A stretch of 39,362 nt of DNA from positions 1-39,362 of the forward strand of contig CAJYAJ010000012.1 in NCBI GenBank assembly GCA_913065005.1, read 5' to 3'. Origin of the DNA: an uncultured Verrucomicrobiota bacterium (GTDB lineage: Bacteria > Verrucomicrobiota > Kiritimatiellia > Kiritimatiellales > Pontiellaceae). The notes below the pieces were generated by a model. The model did no database searches. It worked only from the letters and a program-made list of their open reading frames with translations, and was not told where the DNA came from. The position numbers and the translations under genes are program-made. This document shows, in pieces, positions 1 to 7,693 of the stretch; within the stretch, counting starts at the first letter, position 1; each line of letters starts with the position of its first letter.

Positions 1-2
1 AG

Positions 3-389
3 ATAGAGCGATTGATTGAATTAAGCGGGAGTGCGGAGCAGTTTGATCTGATCATGGATCGGGTGTTTTTGCAGTATCGTTCGATGATGAATGAGGTGCC
101 GGAGGATGTATGGCCGATTATAAAAGAAGAGTTGAACGGAGAGATGTTTAACGAGCTCATGCGGTCGATGATTCCGGTTTATGCCAAGCATTATTCGATG
201 GAAGATATTCAGGCTCAAATAGATTTTTATGAATCGCCTGCTGGTCAGCGCATGGTGAAGGTCATTCCTGAGATAACGGATGAGGTGACGCTACTATCGA
301 TACAATGGGCTGAAAAACTAAATAAAGAAATACAGATGCGCATCCAAGAACTAGGGAAACAAGAAGCTGTTGCCGAAGAGCAGATGTAA
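3..389 (+). CDS. DUF2059 domain protein, 5' end outside the window
   Basis: The frame is open from the first bases of the window, so the true start probably lies upstream; the first possible internal start is a TTG at 12. The visible 125 or so residues carry the DUF2059 hallmark: a segment Pro-Val-Tyr-Ala-Lys-His-Tyr, then an acidic stretch, then FYESPAGQRMV, followed by a Pro-Glu-Ile turn and a long C-terminal helix. DUF2059 proteins are usually exported and of unknown biochemical role; the signal peptide would be in the missing part. The gene ends 6 bases before the end of the convergent alr gene. The family call is good; the function is unknown. Confidence 0.75.
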   Translation: MERLIELSGSAEQFDLIMDRVFLQYRSMMNEVPEDVWPIIKEELNGEMFNELMRSMIPVYAKHYSMEDIQAQIDFYESPAGQRMVKVIPEITDEVTLLSIQWAEKLNKEIQMRIQELGKQEAVAEEQM

Positions 390-395
390 GGGGTT

Positions 396-1502
396 TTAGT
401 CGACGAGTTTGTGGTGAAGATTGCGGCCCATGTGGCAGGTGATCTCGTAGGGAATGGTGTGGGCGAGTTTAGCAAGATTCTCTACGCTGTTGGGAGCAGT
501 TGCATGGGCAGAGATGATTTCAACGGGATCGCCTATGTTTATCTGAGGGTGATCGGTGATATCAACCGTCATTTGGTCCATACTTACGCGCCCGCAGACG
601 GCGGCAGGTTTTCCATGAATATGAACAACGGCTTGATTGGAGAGGGAGCGGAAATAACCATCACCATAGCCGATCGGTACGACTGCCACGCGGCTATCTC
701 GGGGGTATTGATGGGTTCTTCCGTATCCGCTAAAGCTGCCGGAGGGCATTTTTTTGATCGCAATGATTTGTGCATATACACTCATGCAGGGTCGAAGGTT
801 GATCTTGGATCGAAGGTGTTCTGCATAGTGGCAGCCATAGACGGAAAGACCGGGGCGGACGAGATCGAGATGGGTGTCGGGGTGATGGATCAAGGCGGAG
901 GTATTGGCGGCGTGTCGGGTGAGGGGATTGTTCTTGGGGAGGACATCGAGAAAGGTGTTTAGCTGTTGGTGCATGTAGGTTGTGTCGGGGTCGTCGGAAG
1001 AGGCAAAGTGGGTGTAGGCGCCTGTGAGCTGGATATGGGGTGTTTTCTCGATAAGTGAGAAGAGGTTGGTGGCTTGTGCGGCAGCGACACCGAGGCGTCC
1101 CATGCCGCTATCGATTTTAAGGTGAATGGGGGCGGTTTTTTGGCAGCGTTTTGCGGCGGCAGCAACGGTTTCGAGGGCGGCTTTTGACATGACGGTTTGT
1201 GTTACGCCTTGCCGGATGAGTTCCTCTTGAATGTCGGTTTCATCAAAATAGGCAGAGAGTAGGCAGAGGATGAATCCGGTGTATCCGTAGGATCTAATTT
1301 CTAGCGCTTCGGAGGGAGAAGCGACGATGAAGCCGTCGGCATGTTTGGCGAGGGTGGGATAGAGCAGATTGAGTCCGTGTCCGTAGCAGTTGTCTTTTAC
1401 GACGGGGCAGAGTTGAACGCCGGGGTTAATTTTTTTGCGAAGTTCTTGCAGGTTGTGTTGAACCGCGGAGGCTGAGATGGAGGCGGTTAAATAGTTCTTC
1501 AT
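396..1502 (-). CDS. alr: Alanine racemase
   Basis: This PLP enzyme interconverts L- and D-alanine in the cytoplasm and supplies D-Ala for peptidoglycan. The 368-residue length is typical. The PLP-binding lysine is K36 in the motif VVKDNCYGHG; many homologues have Ala-Asn-Ala in place of Asp-Asn-Cys. The RPGLSVYG motif is at 216-223 and the second catalytic tyrosine is Y260 in SGYGRTH. The N-terminal TIM barrel and C-terminal beta domain are both complete. It is the last gene of a leftward run murJ - argC - 50-codon gene - alr, starting 21 bases after the small gene, which suggests co-transcription. MurJ in the same run exports the lipid II whose stem peptide needs D-Ala. Confidence 0.95.
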   Translation of the reverse strand: MKNYLTASISASAVQHNLQELRKKINPGVQLCPVVKDNCYGHGLNLLYPTLAKHADGFIVASPSEALEIRSYGYTGFILCLLSAYFDETDIQEELIRQGVTQTVMSKAALETVAAAAKRCQKTAPIHLKIDSGMGRLGVAAAQATNLFSLIEKTPHIQLTGAYTHFASSDDPDTTYMHQQLNTFLDVLPKNNPLTRHAANTSALIHHPDTHLDLVRPGLSVYGCHYAEHLRSKINLRPCMSVYAQIIAIKKMPSGSFSGYGRTHQYPRDSRVAVVPIGYGDGYFRSLSNQAVVHIHGKPAAVCGRVSMDQMTVDITDHPQINIGDPVEIISAHATAPNSVENLAKLAHTIPYEITCHMGRNLHHKLVD

Positions 1503-1523
1503 GTGGGGCGAAGGTCTCTATGT

Positions 1524-1676
1524 TTATCGGTGATAGAAGTTTTTTTCGCGCCAGGCACGGGATTCGACATTGACGTTTTGATTATGCTGTTTTTGGGCTT
1601 CAGCATCGTTGAGTTGGGGAAGCTCTTTGAGGGAAGTGGGTTTTTTCTCAGGGGGATTTATGGGTTGTTCATTCAT
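1524..1676 (-). CDS. Small hypothetical protein, 50 residues, between argC and alr
   Basis: I do not recognise this protein. The frame begins with ATG at 1676, preceded by a GGAG ribosome-binding site about 10 bases upstream, and ends with TAA at 1524-1526. It starts about 20 bases after the argC stop and ends 21 bases before the alr start, so it fits exactly into the operon. The peptide begins MNEQPINPPEKKPTSLKEL, is hydrophilic and proline/lysine-rich at the N-terminus and Asn/Gln-rich in the middle, and ends in a basic aromatic segment (AWREKNFYHR). There is no signal peptide or membrane segment. Evidence for coding is the ribosome-binding site and the snug fit; no domain is recognised. 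Confidence 0.6.
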   Translation of the reverse strand: MNEQPINPPEKKPTSLKELPQLNDAEAQKQHNQNVNVESRAWREKNFYHR

Positions 1677-1696
1677 GGTGTTTTTTTCTCCATCGA

Positions 1697-2746
1697 TTAA
1701 GGATATTGCCCGGGGTGTTGGAGGGCGGTATCGGGTTCAAAGCCATACAGATGATTGAGCACTTGTAGGGCATTACCAGCTTGTCCTTTCATTAAGTTAT
1801 CGATGTGGGAGACGATCCGCAGTCGTTGGGTTCGTTCATCTATATCGACGGTGAGGTTGCAGTAGTTGGTGCCCCGAACATCGGCGATCGATGCGGGTTG
1901 GTTGGCGGGTTGAACGCGGACGAATCCGGGATGAGGATAGAAGGTTCGGTAGATATCGAGCGCGGTGTTGATATCGGTTTCTTTTATGTCGGCATAGCAG
2001 ACGCTCATGATACCCCGGCAGACGGGAACGGCTTGAGCAGTGAAGGTGATCTGGAGTTCTTGATCGCAGAGTAGACCGAGTTCTTGTTCGATCTCTACCA
2101 TGTGTTGATGGCCGCTGAGTCGGTAGGCGTTCATGTTGTCATAGCGGTTGGGATAGTGAAAGCTGGGGTTGGGCTTTTTGCCAGCTCCGGAGATGCCGGT
2201 TTTGCAGTCGCAAATGATGGAGCTGAGATTGATGATGCCGGCTTTGACGGCAGGGGCGAGAGCGAGAATACAACTGACGGCGAAGCAACCGGGATTACCG
2301 ACGAGTTGTTGTTTGGTGTCGAGGGCGTGAAGTTCGGGGAGTCCGTATTGAGTGGCAGGGAGTAGCTCAGGCGCCGCATGATGAGGATCTTTGCCTAGAA
2401 AATTGGCATAGCTGGCATAACGTTCGGGGGTGTTGAATCGGAAGTCGCCGCTGTAATCGATCACTTTTGCCCCTTTGTTGAGTTCATCGGCGGCGGATTG
2501 CATGCCGACCCCATCGGGGGTGGAGTAGATGACGAGATCGTAGGCTTCGGTGGCTTTAGGATCGTCCGGAGATACAATGGTTTGATCACAAAAGCCGCGC
2601 AAATGGGGGAATACATCGCTCATGGAGCGACCGGTATCGGAGAGACTGACCAAGCAGGCAATCTCAACGTGTGGGTGTTTGAGTAGAAGTTCGGTGATGC
2701 CTACACCGCCGTATCCACCTGCGCCTACAATTTTTGCCTGGATCAT
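1697..2746 (-). CDS. argC: N-acetyl-gamma-glutamyl-phosphate reductase
   Basis: ArgC reduces N-acetylglutamyl phosphate to N-acetylglutamate semialdehyde with NADPH, the third step of arginine (ornithine) synthesis. The Rossmann motif GAGGYGGVG is at residues 8-16, the catalytic cysteine is C154 in GNPGCFAVS, and the histidine-containing segment SGHQHMVEIEQ lies near residue 217. The 349-residue length is normal. The ATG is preceded by a strong GGGGAG ribosome-binding site. No other arginine gene is in the window, so its partners must be elsewhere. It lies between murJ and a 50-codon gene in a leftward run, which is functionally mixed. Confidence 0.95.
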   Translation of the reverse strand: MIQAKIVGAGGYGGVGITELLLKHPHVEIACLVSLSDTGRSMSDVFPHLRGFCDQTIVSPDDPKATEAYDLVIYSTPDGVGMQSAADELNKGAKVIDYSGDFRFNTPERYASYANFLGKDPHHAAPELLPATQYGLPELHALDTKQQLVGNPGCFAVSCILALAPAVKAGIINLSSIICDCKTGISGAGKKPNPSFHYPNRYDNMNAYRLSGHQHMVEIEQELGLLCDQELQITFTAQAVPVCRGIMSVCYADIKETDINTALDIYRTFYPHPGFVRVQPANQPASIADVRGTNYCNLTVDIDERTQRLRIVSHIDNLMKGQAGNALQVLNHLYGFEPDTALQHPGQYP

Positions 2747-2816
2747 ATTTATCTCCCCAATTAGTTAAGAAGCATAACAAGGCGGAAAGCAAAGTCCATC
2801 GTTTAGATGGTTCAAC

Positions 2817-4382
2817 TCACTTCGATTTACGGCGCAGGGCTTGGATGATTTCCTGTTGTTCGGGGCGGGAGCGGGAGAGGAGCAGGTAGGTGGTGATTCC
2901 AAAGGCGATGGCGCTTGTGAGGGCGATGAGTTGATTGATTTTTTCGGCAAAGGGGAGGAGTTGGAATAGGAAGCTGAAGAAGAGTCCGGTGAGGGCGCCC
3001 ATGATGAGGGCGCGTCCGAGGTGTTGAGCGGCGTCGGTGATGAGTGAGCGGCTGGGCAGGGGGGGCAGTCGTTTGTTTAGGGTGCGGATGAGAAGCAACA
3101 TGCCGATGCCTTCGGCGAGTACGGTGGCGGCGGCCATGCCGGCGTGTTTCCAATAGGTGGGTAGGAGCCAGACGGCGAGGAGATTGAACAGCAGGTTGAG
3201 TCCGACAACGCGGATGCCGATGCGGACGGGAGTACGGGTGTCTTGGAGGGCGTAGAAGGCGGGGACGATGAGTTTGGCGGCACTGAAAATGATGAGTCCG
3301 GGGGCATAGCAGGCGAGGGCTCGGGCGGCGAGGCAAGTGGAGTTTGCATCGAAGGCACCTTGCCAGTTGAAGAGGGTTGTGAGAATGGGTGCGCTTAGCC
3401 AGAGGAGTCCGACTGCGGCTGGAATCATGATATAGAGCATGTGTCGAAGGGTGGTGGTGAGGGTGGTGGTGATGGCGGCTCGGTCGGCTTGGGCAGCTTG
3501 ATTACTGAATGTGGGCAGGAGGACGGTTCCGAGGGCGGTGGCAATTAAGCCGAGTGGAAAGTAGATCATGCGTTCGCTGTAGAAGAGGGCGGCGGGGGCC
3601 CAGTCTCCGATCCAGAGCGCGAGTAGGCGATCGATAACGACGTTGAATTGGGTGACGGCAACGCCGAGGGCGGCGGGTCCCATGAGGAGGAGCATCTTTT
3701 TAACGCGGGGGTCTTGATGGAATAAAGCGGGTCGGAAACGGGCACCTTGTTTTGAGAGCGAGGGAATTTGAATGCCCAGTTGAAGGATGCCGGCGATCAG
3801 GACGCTCCATGCCAAAAGATGAATTTGATCAGGTTGGCAAGCGATTCGTGGAAAGCATAGCGTGAGGGTGGCGATGAGCGTTAGGTTCAGCAGGGTGGGT
3901 GCAAAGGCGGAGATGGTGAAGTGACCTCCAGCATTGAGCAACCCCATGCTGAGGGCGGCGAGGCAGATGAAGATGAGGTAGGGCAACATGATGCGGGCGA
4001 GTGAGAGGGTGGTGTGCCAGGAGGGGCTGAGGGTGTCGAGTTGAAGGCCAAGGGTGAGCAAGCCGATCCCGATTAGGGTGATGAGAAGAAGGAGTAGGGT
4101 GAGCAGTGTGCCGACGCGTTGAGCTAGTTTCCATGCGGCGGGTGCACCTTCTTTTTCTCTGGTTTCTACAAATAGTGGGATGAAGGCGGCGGAAAGGGCG
4201 CCTTCTCCGAAGAGTCGACGGAATAGGTTGGGGAGGGTGAAGGCAACGAAAAAGGCGGAGGCAAGTAGACTCGTGCCGAGGTGATAGGCGATGAGAATAT
4301 CACGTAGTAAGCCAAAGCAGCGGCTCATGAGTGTGAATCCCCCGACGGTTCTTGCTGAGTGAAGAATACGATTTGCTTGCAA
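2817..4382 (-). CDS. murJ: Lipid II flippase MurJ
   Basis: MurJ (MviN) is the inner-membrane MOP-superfamily flippase that moves lipid II to the periplasmic face for peptidoglycan assembly. The 521-residue protein is almost entirely hydrophobic helices, consistent with 14 membrane segments. The N-terminal signature is present: a Ser-Arg-x-Phe-Gly-Leu-Leu-Arg-Asp stretch at about 20-28, then NLFRRLFGEGALSAAFIP at about 52-69. The middle contains a Pro-Phe/Tyr-Pro-Leu-Gly stretch (YFPLGLIATALG) typical of the family. It is the first gene of the leftward run ending in alr and is divergent from the LpxC-like gene, with 90 bases between the start codons. The downstream gap to argC is 70 bases. Confidence 0.95.
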   Translation of the reverse strand: MQANRILHSARTVGGFTLMSRCFGLLRDILIAYHLGTSLLASAFFVAFTLPNLFRRLFGEGALSAAFIPLFVETREKEGAPAAWKLAQRVGTLLTLLLLLITLIGIGLLTLGLQLDTLSPSWHTTLSLARIMLPYLIFICLAALSMGLLNAGGHFTISAFAPTLLNLTLIATLTLCFPRIACQPDQIHLLAWSVLIAGILQLGIQIPSLSKQGARFRPALFHQDPRVKKMLLLMGPAALGVAVTQFNVVIDRLLALWIGDWAPAALFYSERMIYFPLGLIATALGTVLLPTFSNQAAQADRAAITTTLTTTLRHMLYIMIPAAVGLLWLSAPILTTLFNWQGAFDANSTCLAARALACYAPGLIIFSAAKLIVPAFYALQDTRTPVRIGIRVVGLNLLFNLLAVWLLPTYWKHAGMAAATVLAEGIGMLLLIRTLNKRLPPLPSRSLITDAAQHLGRALIMGALTGLFFSFLFQLLPFAEKINQLIALTSAIAFGITTYLLLSRSRPEQQEIIQALRRKSK

Positions 4383-4444
4383 GCCAACCTCTCTGTTTTA
4401 CTTTGCTTTCAAGTCCAGATCGTTTTAAAGGTAGGGTAATCAAG

Positions 4445-4458
4445 GTTTGAGTTCAAAC
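4445..4458. promoter_or_regulatory. 14-bp palindrome between murJ and the LpxC-like gene
   Basis: GTTTGA and TCAAAC form a perfect inverted repeat around a 2-base centre, ending 14 bases before the ATG of the LpxC-like gene in the divergent intergenic region. It could be an operator or a weak hairpin in the leader. No regulator is identified and nothing in the sequence shows that it is bound. Confidence 0.3.
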
Positions 4459-4472
4459 AGGAAGCGGATGTT

Positions 4473-5510
4473 ATGAGTGAGGGAATAGGACGGGTACTTG
4501 CCGGTGATGAAAGTGCGATCTCTGCTTCATGGAATGAGATGCAGAGGCAGTCTGTGGATTGGAACTTAAGTGGAAAAGAGCTGCCTCGGTTACGGTGTAT
4601 GCAGACGACGTTGGCTCGATCTGAGTCTATTTCTGGGCCGGGCACGTTTATGGGAAAGGCTACGCGGTCGATTGTATTGGAGCCAACGACGTTGGAGGGC
4701 TGGTGGTTAGATCGGACTGATTTGCCGGGTTCATTGCCGATTCGGGTGGGGATTTCTAATGTATGGACGACGGGTCAGATCGTGAGTAATATTGTGCTAC
4801 GAAGCGGTAATCCTCATAACTATGTTCGGATGGTGGAGCATTTGATCTGTTTGCGGATGGGCATGAGTGTGGATAATTTGGTGATTAAGCTCGATTCTGG
4901 TGATCCGCCTCTCTTTGATCAAGGAAGTCTGGATGTGGTGGAAGCGTTGGATCGGTGTGGTCGAGTGGAGAGTGATAAGCCGGTTTCGTATTTGAGTGTG
5001 CCTCATCCTGTTTCGGTGGGAGGAACGTATGGTGATTTTGTTACGTTGGCACCGCCGTTGGATCCGGAGAATCCGCAGTTGACGATTGATTGTGCGATTG
5101 ATTTTAAGACGCATATCGGGCAGCAGCGGATTGTGTTTCCGGTGTGCGAGGAGTTGATGCGGATGGCATCGGTGGCGCGAACGAATACGTCGTGGGCGAA
5201 GGTGTTGTATTGCCGTACGATTGGGCGGTTGTTTGCGGATGTGCGGAATTTGGGATATACGTCTCAAAACGTGCTGATTGCGGGGCGGAATCGGTATATG
5301 AATGAGCCGCGGTTGGTGCATGAGGGGAAGGCGTTGGAGGCGGTGTGGCATCGGTCGGTGTTGGATTTGTTGGCGGCGATTGCGTTGATTCCGAATGGGC
5401 AGTTTGTGGGGCATATTACGTCGTATAAGGCGGGGCATCGGTTGGATTGTGAGTTGATGCGGCAGTTGTATTTGAATGAGGTGCTGGTTCCGTTGGAGCT
5501 GGGTGGATGA
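4473..5510 (+). CDS. LpxC-like protein (UDP-3-O-acyl-GlcNAc deacetylase family), divergent
   Basis: LpxC is the zinc deacetylase that commits UDP-acyl-GlcNAc to lipid A. This 345-residue protein is longer than usual LpxC (about 305) through an N-terminal extension of about 60 residues. Domain I features follow: an RTDLPG segment near 81-86, then VEHL with E122 and H123 matching the catalytic Glu and first zinc His. Domain II has [10 protein letters not shown] near 209, CRTIGRLF near 247, and [10 protein letters not shown] ending at H322, matching the C-terminal active-site His. The central motif is odd: LpxC has His-Lys-x-x-Asp followed by Gly-Asp, but here it reads [10 protein letters not shown] (H293-D298), with one extra residue between the zinc His and Asp and the Gly-Asp lost. 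It may be an inactive or altered-substrate paralogue. The start has AGGAAG upstream. The stop overlaps the yjbQ start (ATGA). Confidence 0.75.
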   Translation: MSEGIGRVLAGDESAISASWNEMQRQSVDWNLSGKELPRLRCMQTTLARSESISGPGTFMGKATRSIVLEPTTLEGWWLDRTDLPGSLPIRVGISNVWTTGQIVSNIVLRSGNPHNYVRMVEHLICLRMGMSVDNLVIKLDSGDPPLFDQGSLDVVEALDRCGRVESDKPVSYLSVPHPVSVGGTYGDFVTLAPPLDPENPQLTIDCAIDFKTHIGQQRIVFPVCEELMRMASVARTNTSWAKVLYCRTIGRLFADVRNLGYTSQNVLIAGRNRYMNEPRLVHEGKALEAVWHRSVLDLLAAIALIPNGQFVGHITSYKAGHRLDCELMRQLYLNEVLVPLELGG

Positions 5511-5923
5511 AGAGTTTTCGTAAGGAGCTTTGGTTTGAAGCACCGCAGCGACGGCAGATCGTTCCTATTACGCCGGAGGTGGAGGCGTGTTTGGCGGAGT
5601 CGGGTATTCGGGAGGGGCTTTGTTTGGTGAATGCGATGCATATTTCGGCGTCGGTTTTTATCAATGATAACGAGAGCGGGCTGCATCGGGATTATGAGCG
5701 GTGGTTGGAGAAGCTGGCACCGGAGAAGCCGTATGATCAGTATGATCACAATGGATATGAGGATAATGCGGATGCGCATCTAAAGCGAACGATTATGGGG
5801 CGTGAGGTGGTGGTTGCCGTTACGGATGGTGCGCTTGATTTTGGGCCGTGGGAGCAGATCTTCTACTATGAGCTGGATGGGCTTCGTAAAAAACGGGTGC
5901 TGGTGAAGATTATCGGGGCGTAA
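5507..5923 (+). CDS. yjbQ: YjbQ/UPF0047 family protein
   Basis: The 138-residue protein is a full-length YjbQ family member. It shows the family's conserved stretches in order: [15 protein letters not shown] near 45-59, an ERWLEKLAP helix, a tyrosine/aspartate-rich loop, [15 protein letters not shown] near 92-106, then [15 protein letters not shown] and a C-terminal strand ending KIIGA. Family members have been annotated as secondary thiamine-phosphate synthases on the basis of weak activity, but their main role is unsettled. The ATG overlaps the stop of the LpxC-like gene by 4 bases (ATGA), so the two are translationally coupled. It ends 18 bases before the end of the convergent ABC gene. 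Confidence 0.9.
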   Translation: MKSFRKELWFEAPQRRQIVPITPEVEACLAESGIREGLCLVNAMHISASVFINDNESGLHRDYERWLEKLAPEKPYDQYDHNGYEDNADAHLKRTIMGREVVVAVTDGALDFGPWEQIFYYELDGLRKKRVLVKIIGA

Positions 5924-5941
5924 TTTCTATCTATTCAATGA

Positions 5942-7693
5942 TCATGCTTGATGTTGCATGAGTTGGCAGAGCTGATGGTAGTAGCCATGGTGGGCTATGA
6001 GTTCATCGTGGGTGCCTGAGTCGATTAATTCGCCGCCGCGCATGACTAGAATTCGATCGGCATGGCGGATGGTGGAGAGTCGGTGGGCAATGATGATGCT
6101 GGTCCGGTTTTGCATGAGTTTTCCAAGTGCATCTTGAATGAGGAGTTCGGTGGCGGTGTCGATGCTGGCGGTGGCTTCGTCGAGGACGAAGAGGAGTTCG
6201 GGATTTTGTGCAAAGGTTCGTGCCATTACGAGCAGTTGTTTTTGTCCGAGTGAAAGTCCTTCACCGCGTTCATTTAGGGGTGTGTTGTAGTTGTTTTTAA
6301 GTTGATCAATGAAGGTGTGTGCATTGACGGTTTGAGCGGCTTTTTCGATTTGTTGTGTGGTGAGGTCGGGGTTGTGTAATCCGATGTTATCGGAGATGGT
6401 TCCTGCAAATAGGAAGGGGTCTTGGAAGACATATCCGAGTCGCTGGCGCAGGTCGGTTTGGTCGAAGTCACGGATGTTGATGCCATCGATGGTGATGGTG
6501 CCTTGTTGGATGTCGTAGAAGCGGCCGATGAGGTTGATGATGGTGCTTTTTCCGGCTCCGGTGGCACCCACTATGGCGAGGGCTTGTCCGGGTTCCACTT
6601 TGAAGGAGAGATCTTTAATTACCCAGTTGTCGTCGTCGTAAGCAAACCAGACGTTTTTAAATTCGATGGTTCCGCTAAGTTGAGGTGGAATAATGGGGTG
6701 TTCGTTGTTTTGAATGTCGGGTTGCCGGTTGAGTAGGGAGAAGACTCGTTCTACCGAAGCGAGTGCAACTTGAAAGGAGCTGGCTTTTTCTGAAAGGGAG
6801 CTGAGGGGGCGGAAAAAATCCCGGACGTAGGCAAGGAATGCGACGAAGATGCCGAGGGTGATGAATTCAGAGCCGTTGAGTAGCAGGATGCCTCCCATTC
6901 CAAGAATGAGGAGTGAGGCAAGGGCTTGCCCGCCTTCGACGGTGGGAAAGGAGAGAGAAAACCAGCGGACTTCTTTGAAGTAGGCGGTGCGAAGTTGGGT
7001 ATGTTTTTCATCGAAGTCTTGGATGGCGGATGCTTCGCGGTTGAAGAGCTGGATGGTATTCATGCCGGTTAAGCTTTCTTGTAGGTAGGCATTTTGAGCG
7101 GCTTGTTTATCGCGAATTTCGCGGTTGGCATTTCGAAGGTTGCGATTGATATACACGAGAAGGGCGTAGAGAACGGGGAGGGTTAAAAAGAGGGTGCCTG
7201 CGAGGGGTGGGCTGATATAGAGCATGTAGCCCATAATACCGAGTAACATAAAGAGGTCGGCGAGGGTGCCGACGACTCCGTCGGTTACAAAGTTCTGAAG
7301 GCGTTCAATATCGGATGTGACTCGCGTCATGAGAGTGCCGACGGGTGTGCGGTCGAAATAGGCTTGGTGCATGGTGAGGACTTTTCTAAAAACGGCAAGA
7401 CGGAGGTCATAAATAATGCGTTGCCCGATGTAGGCGGTAAGTAAGCCTTGTAGATATCGCACGAGATGGCCGATGCCGGCGATGACGACATAGAGGAGGC
7501 TTAACTTTCCAAGGAGTTCGATGCGTTGATCGACGGGTTGATCGGGCTGCATGAGGCAGTCGTCGGTGATGCGCTGGATGATGAGTGGTAGATAGTTGAT
7601 TGCGAGTGAGGTGGAGAGGATGAGCAAAAAGGCGCCTGCCAGCCAGAGGCGGTAGGGTCGAATGTATGTGAGCAATTGACGTGTTATTTTCAT
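5942..7693 (-). CDS. ABC exporter half-transporter (MdlB-like), catalytic-Walker-B partner
   Basis: This 583-residue protein fuses an N-terminal six-helix exporter domain (about 1-320) to an ATPase domain. Walker A is GATGAGKS (376-383), Walker B with catalytic glutamate is LFVLDE (E506), and the switch histidine lies in IIAHRLS. The signature motif is LSLGQ (480-484) instead of LSGGQ. Its partner, upstream and overlapping by 4 bases (ATGA), has a normal signature but no catalytic glutamate. Together they fit a heterodimeric exporter such as TM287/288 or LmrCD, with one consensus and one degenerate ATP site. The substrate cannot be told from sequence; multidrug or lipid export are the usual roles. 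Confidence 0.9.
   Translation of the reverse strand: MKITRQLLTYIRPYRLWLAGAFLLILSTSLAINYLPLIIQRITDDCLMQPDQPVDQRIELLGKLSLLYVVIAGIGHLVRYLQGLLTAYIGQRIIYDLRLAVFRKVLTMHQAYFDRTPVGTLMTRVTSDIERLQNFVTDGVVGTLADLFMLLGIMGYMLYISPPLAGTLFLTLPVLYALLVYINRNLRNANREIRDKQAAQNAYLQESLTGMNTIQLFNREASAIQDFDEKHTQLRTAYFKEVRWFSLSFPTVEGGQALASLLILGMGGILLLNGSEFITLGIFVAFLAYVRDFFRPLSSLSEKASSFQVALASVERVFSLLNRQPDIQNNEHPIIPPQLSGTIEFKNVWFAYDDDNWVIKDLSFKVEPGQALAIVGATGAGKSTIINLIGRFYDIQQGTITIDGINIRDFDQTDLRQRLGYVFQDPFLFAGTISDNIGLHNPDLTTQQIEKAAQTVNAHTFIDQLKNNYNTPLNERGEGLSLGQKQLLVMARTFAQNPELLFVLDEATASIDTATELLIQDALGKLMQNRTSIIIAHRLSTIRHADRILVMRGGELIDSGTHDELIAHHGYYHQLCQLMQHQA

Noticed and set aside
2747-2816. Small stem CCATC-TAAAC-GATGG between murJ and argC, as a terminator
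   Set aside because: Only five pairs and no proper T-run on the minus strand; murJ and argC are probably co-transcribed.
2827-3336. Arg/Pro-rich minus-strand frame inside murJ
   Set aside because: It is a shifted frame of murJ; its composition mirrors the skewed codon use and there is no ribosome-binding site.
4797-5543. Long minus-strand open frame opposite the LpxC-like gene
   Set aside because: It encodes an Arg/His/Gln-rich peptide with no domain, as expected for the complement of a gene rich in TTG, GTG and CGG codons.
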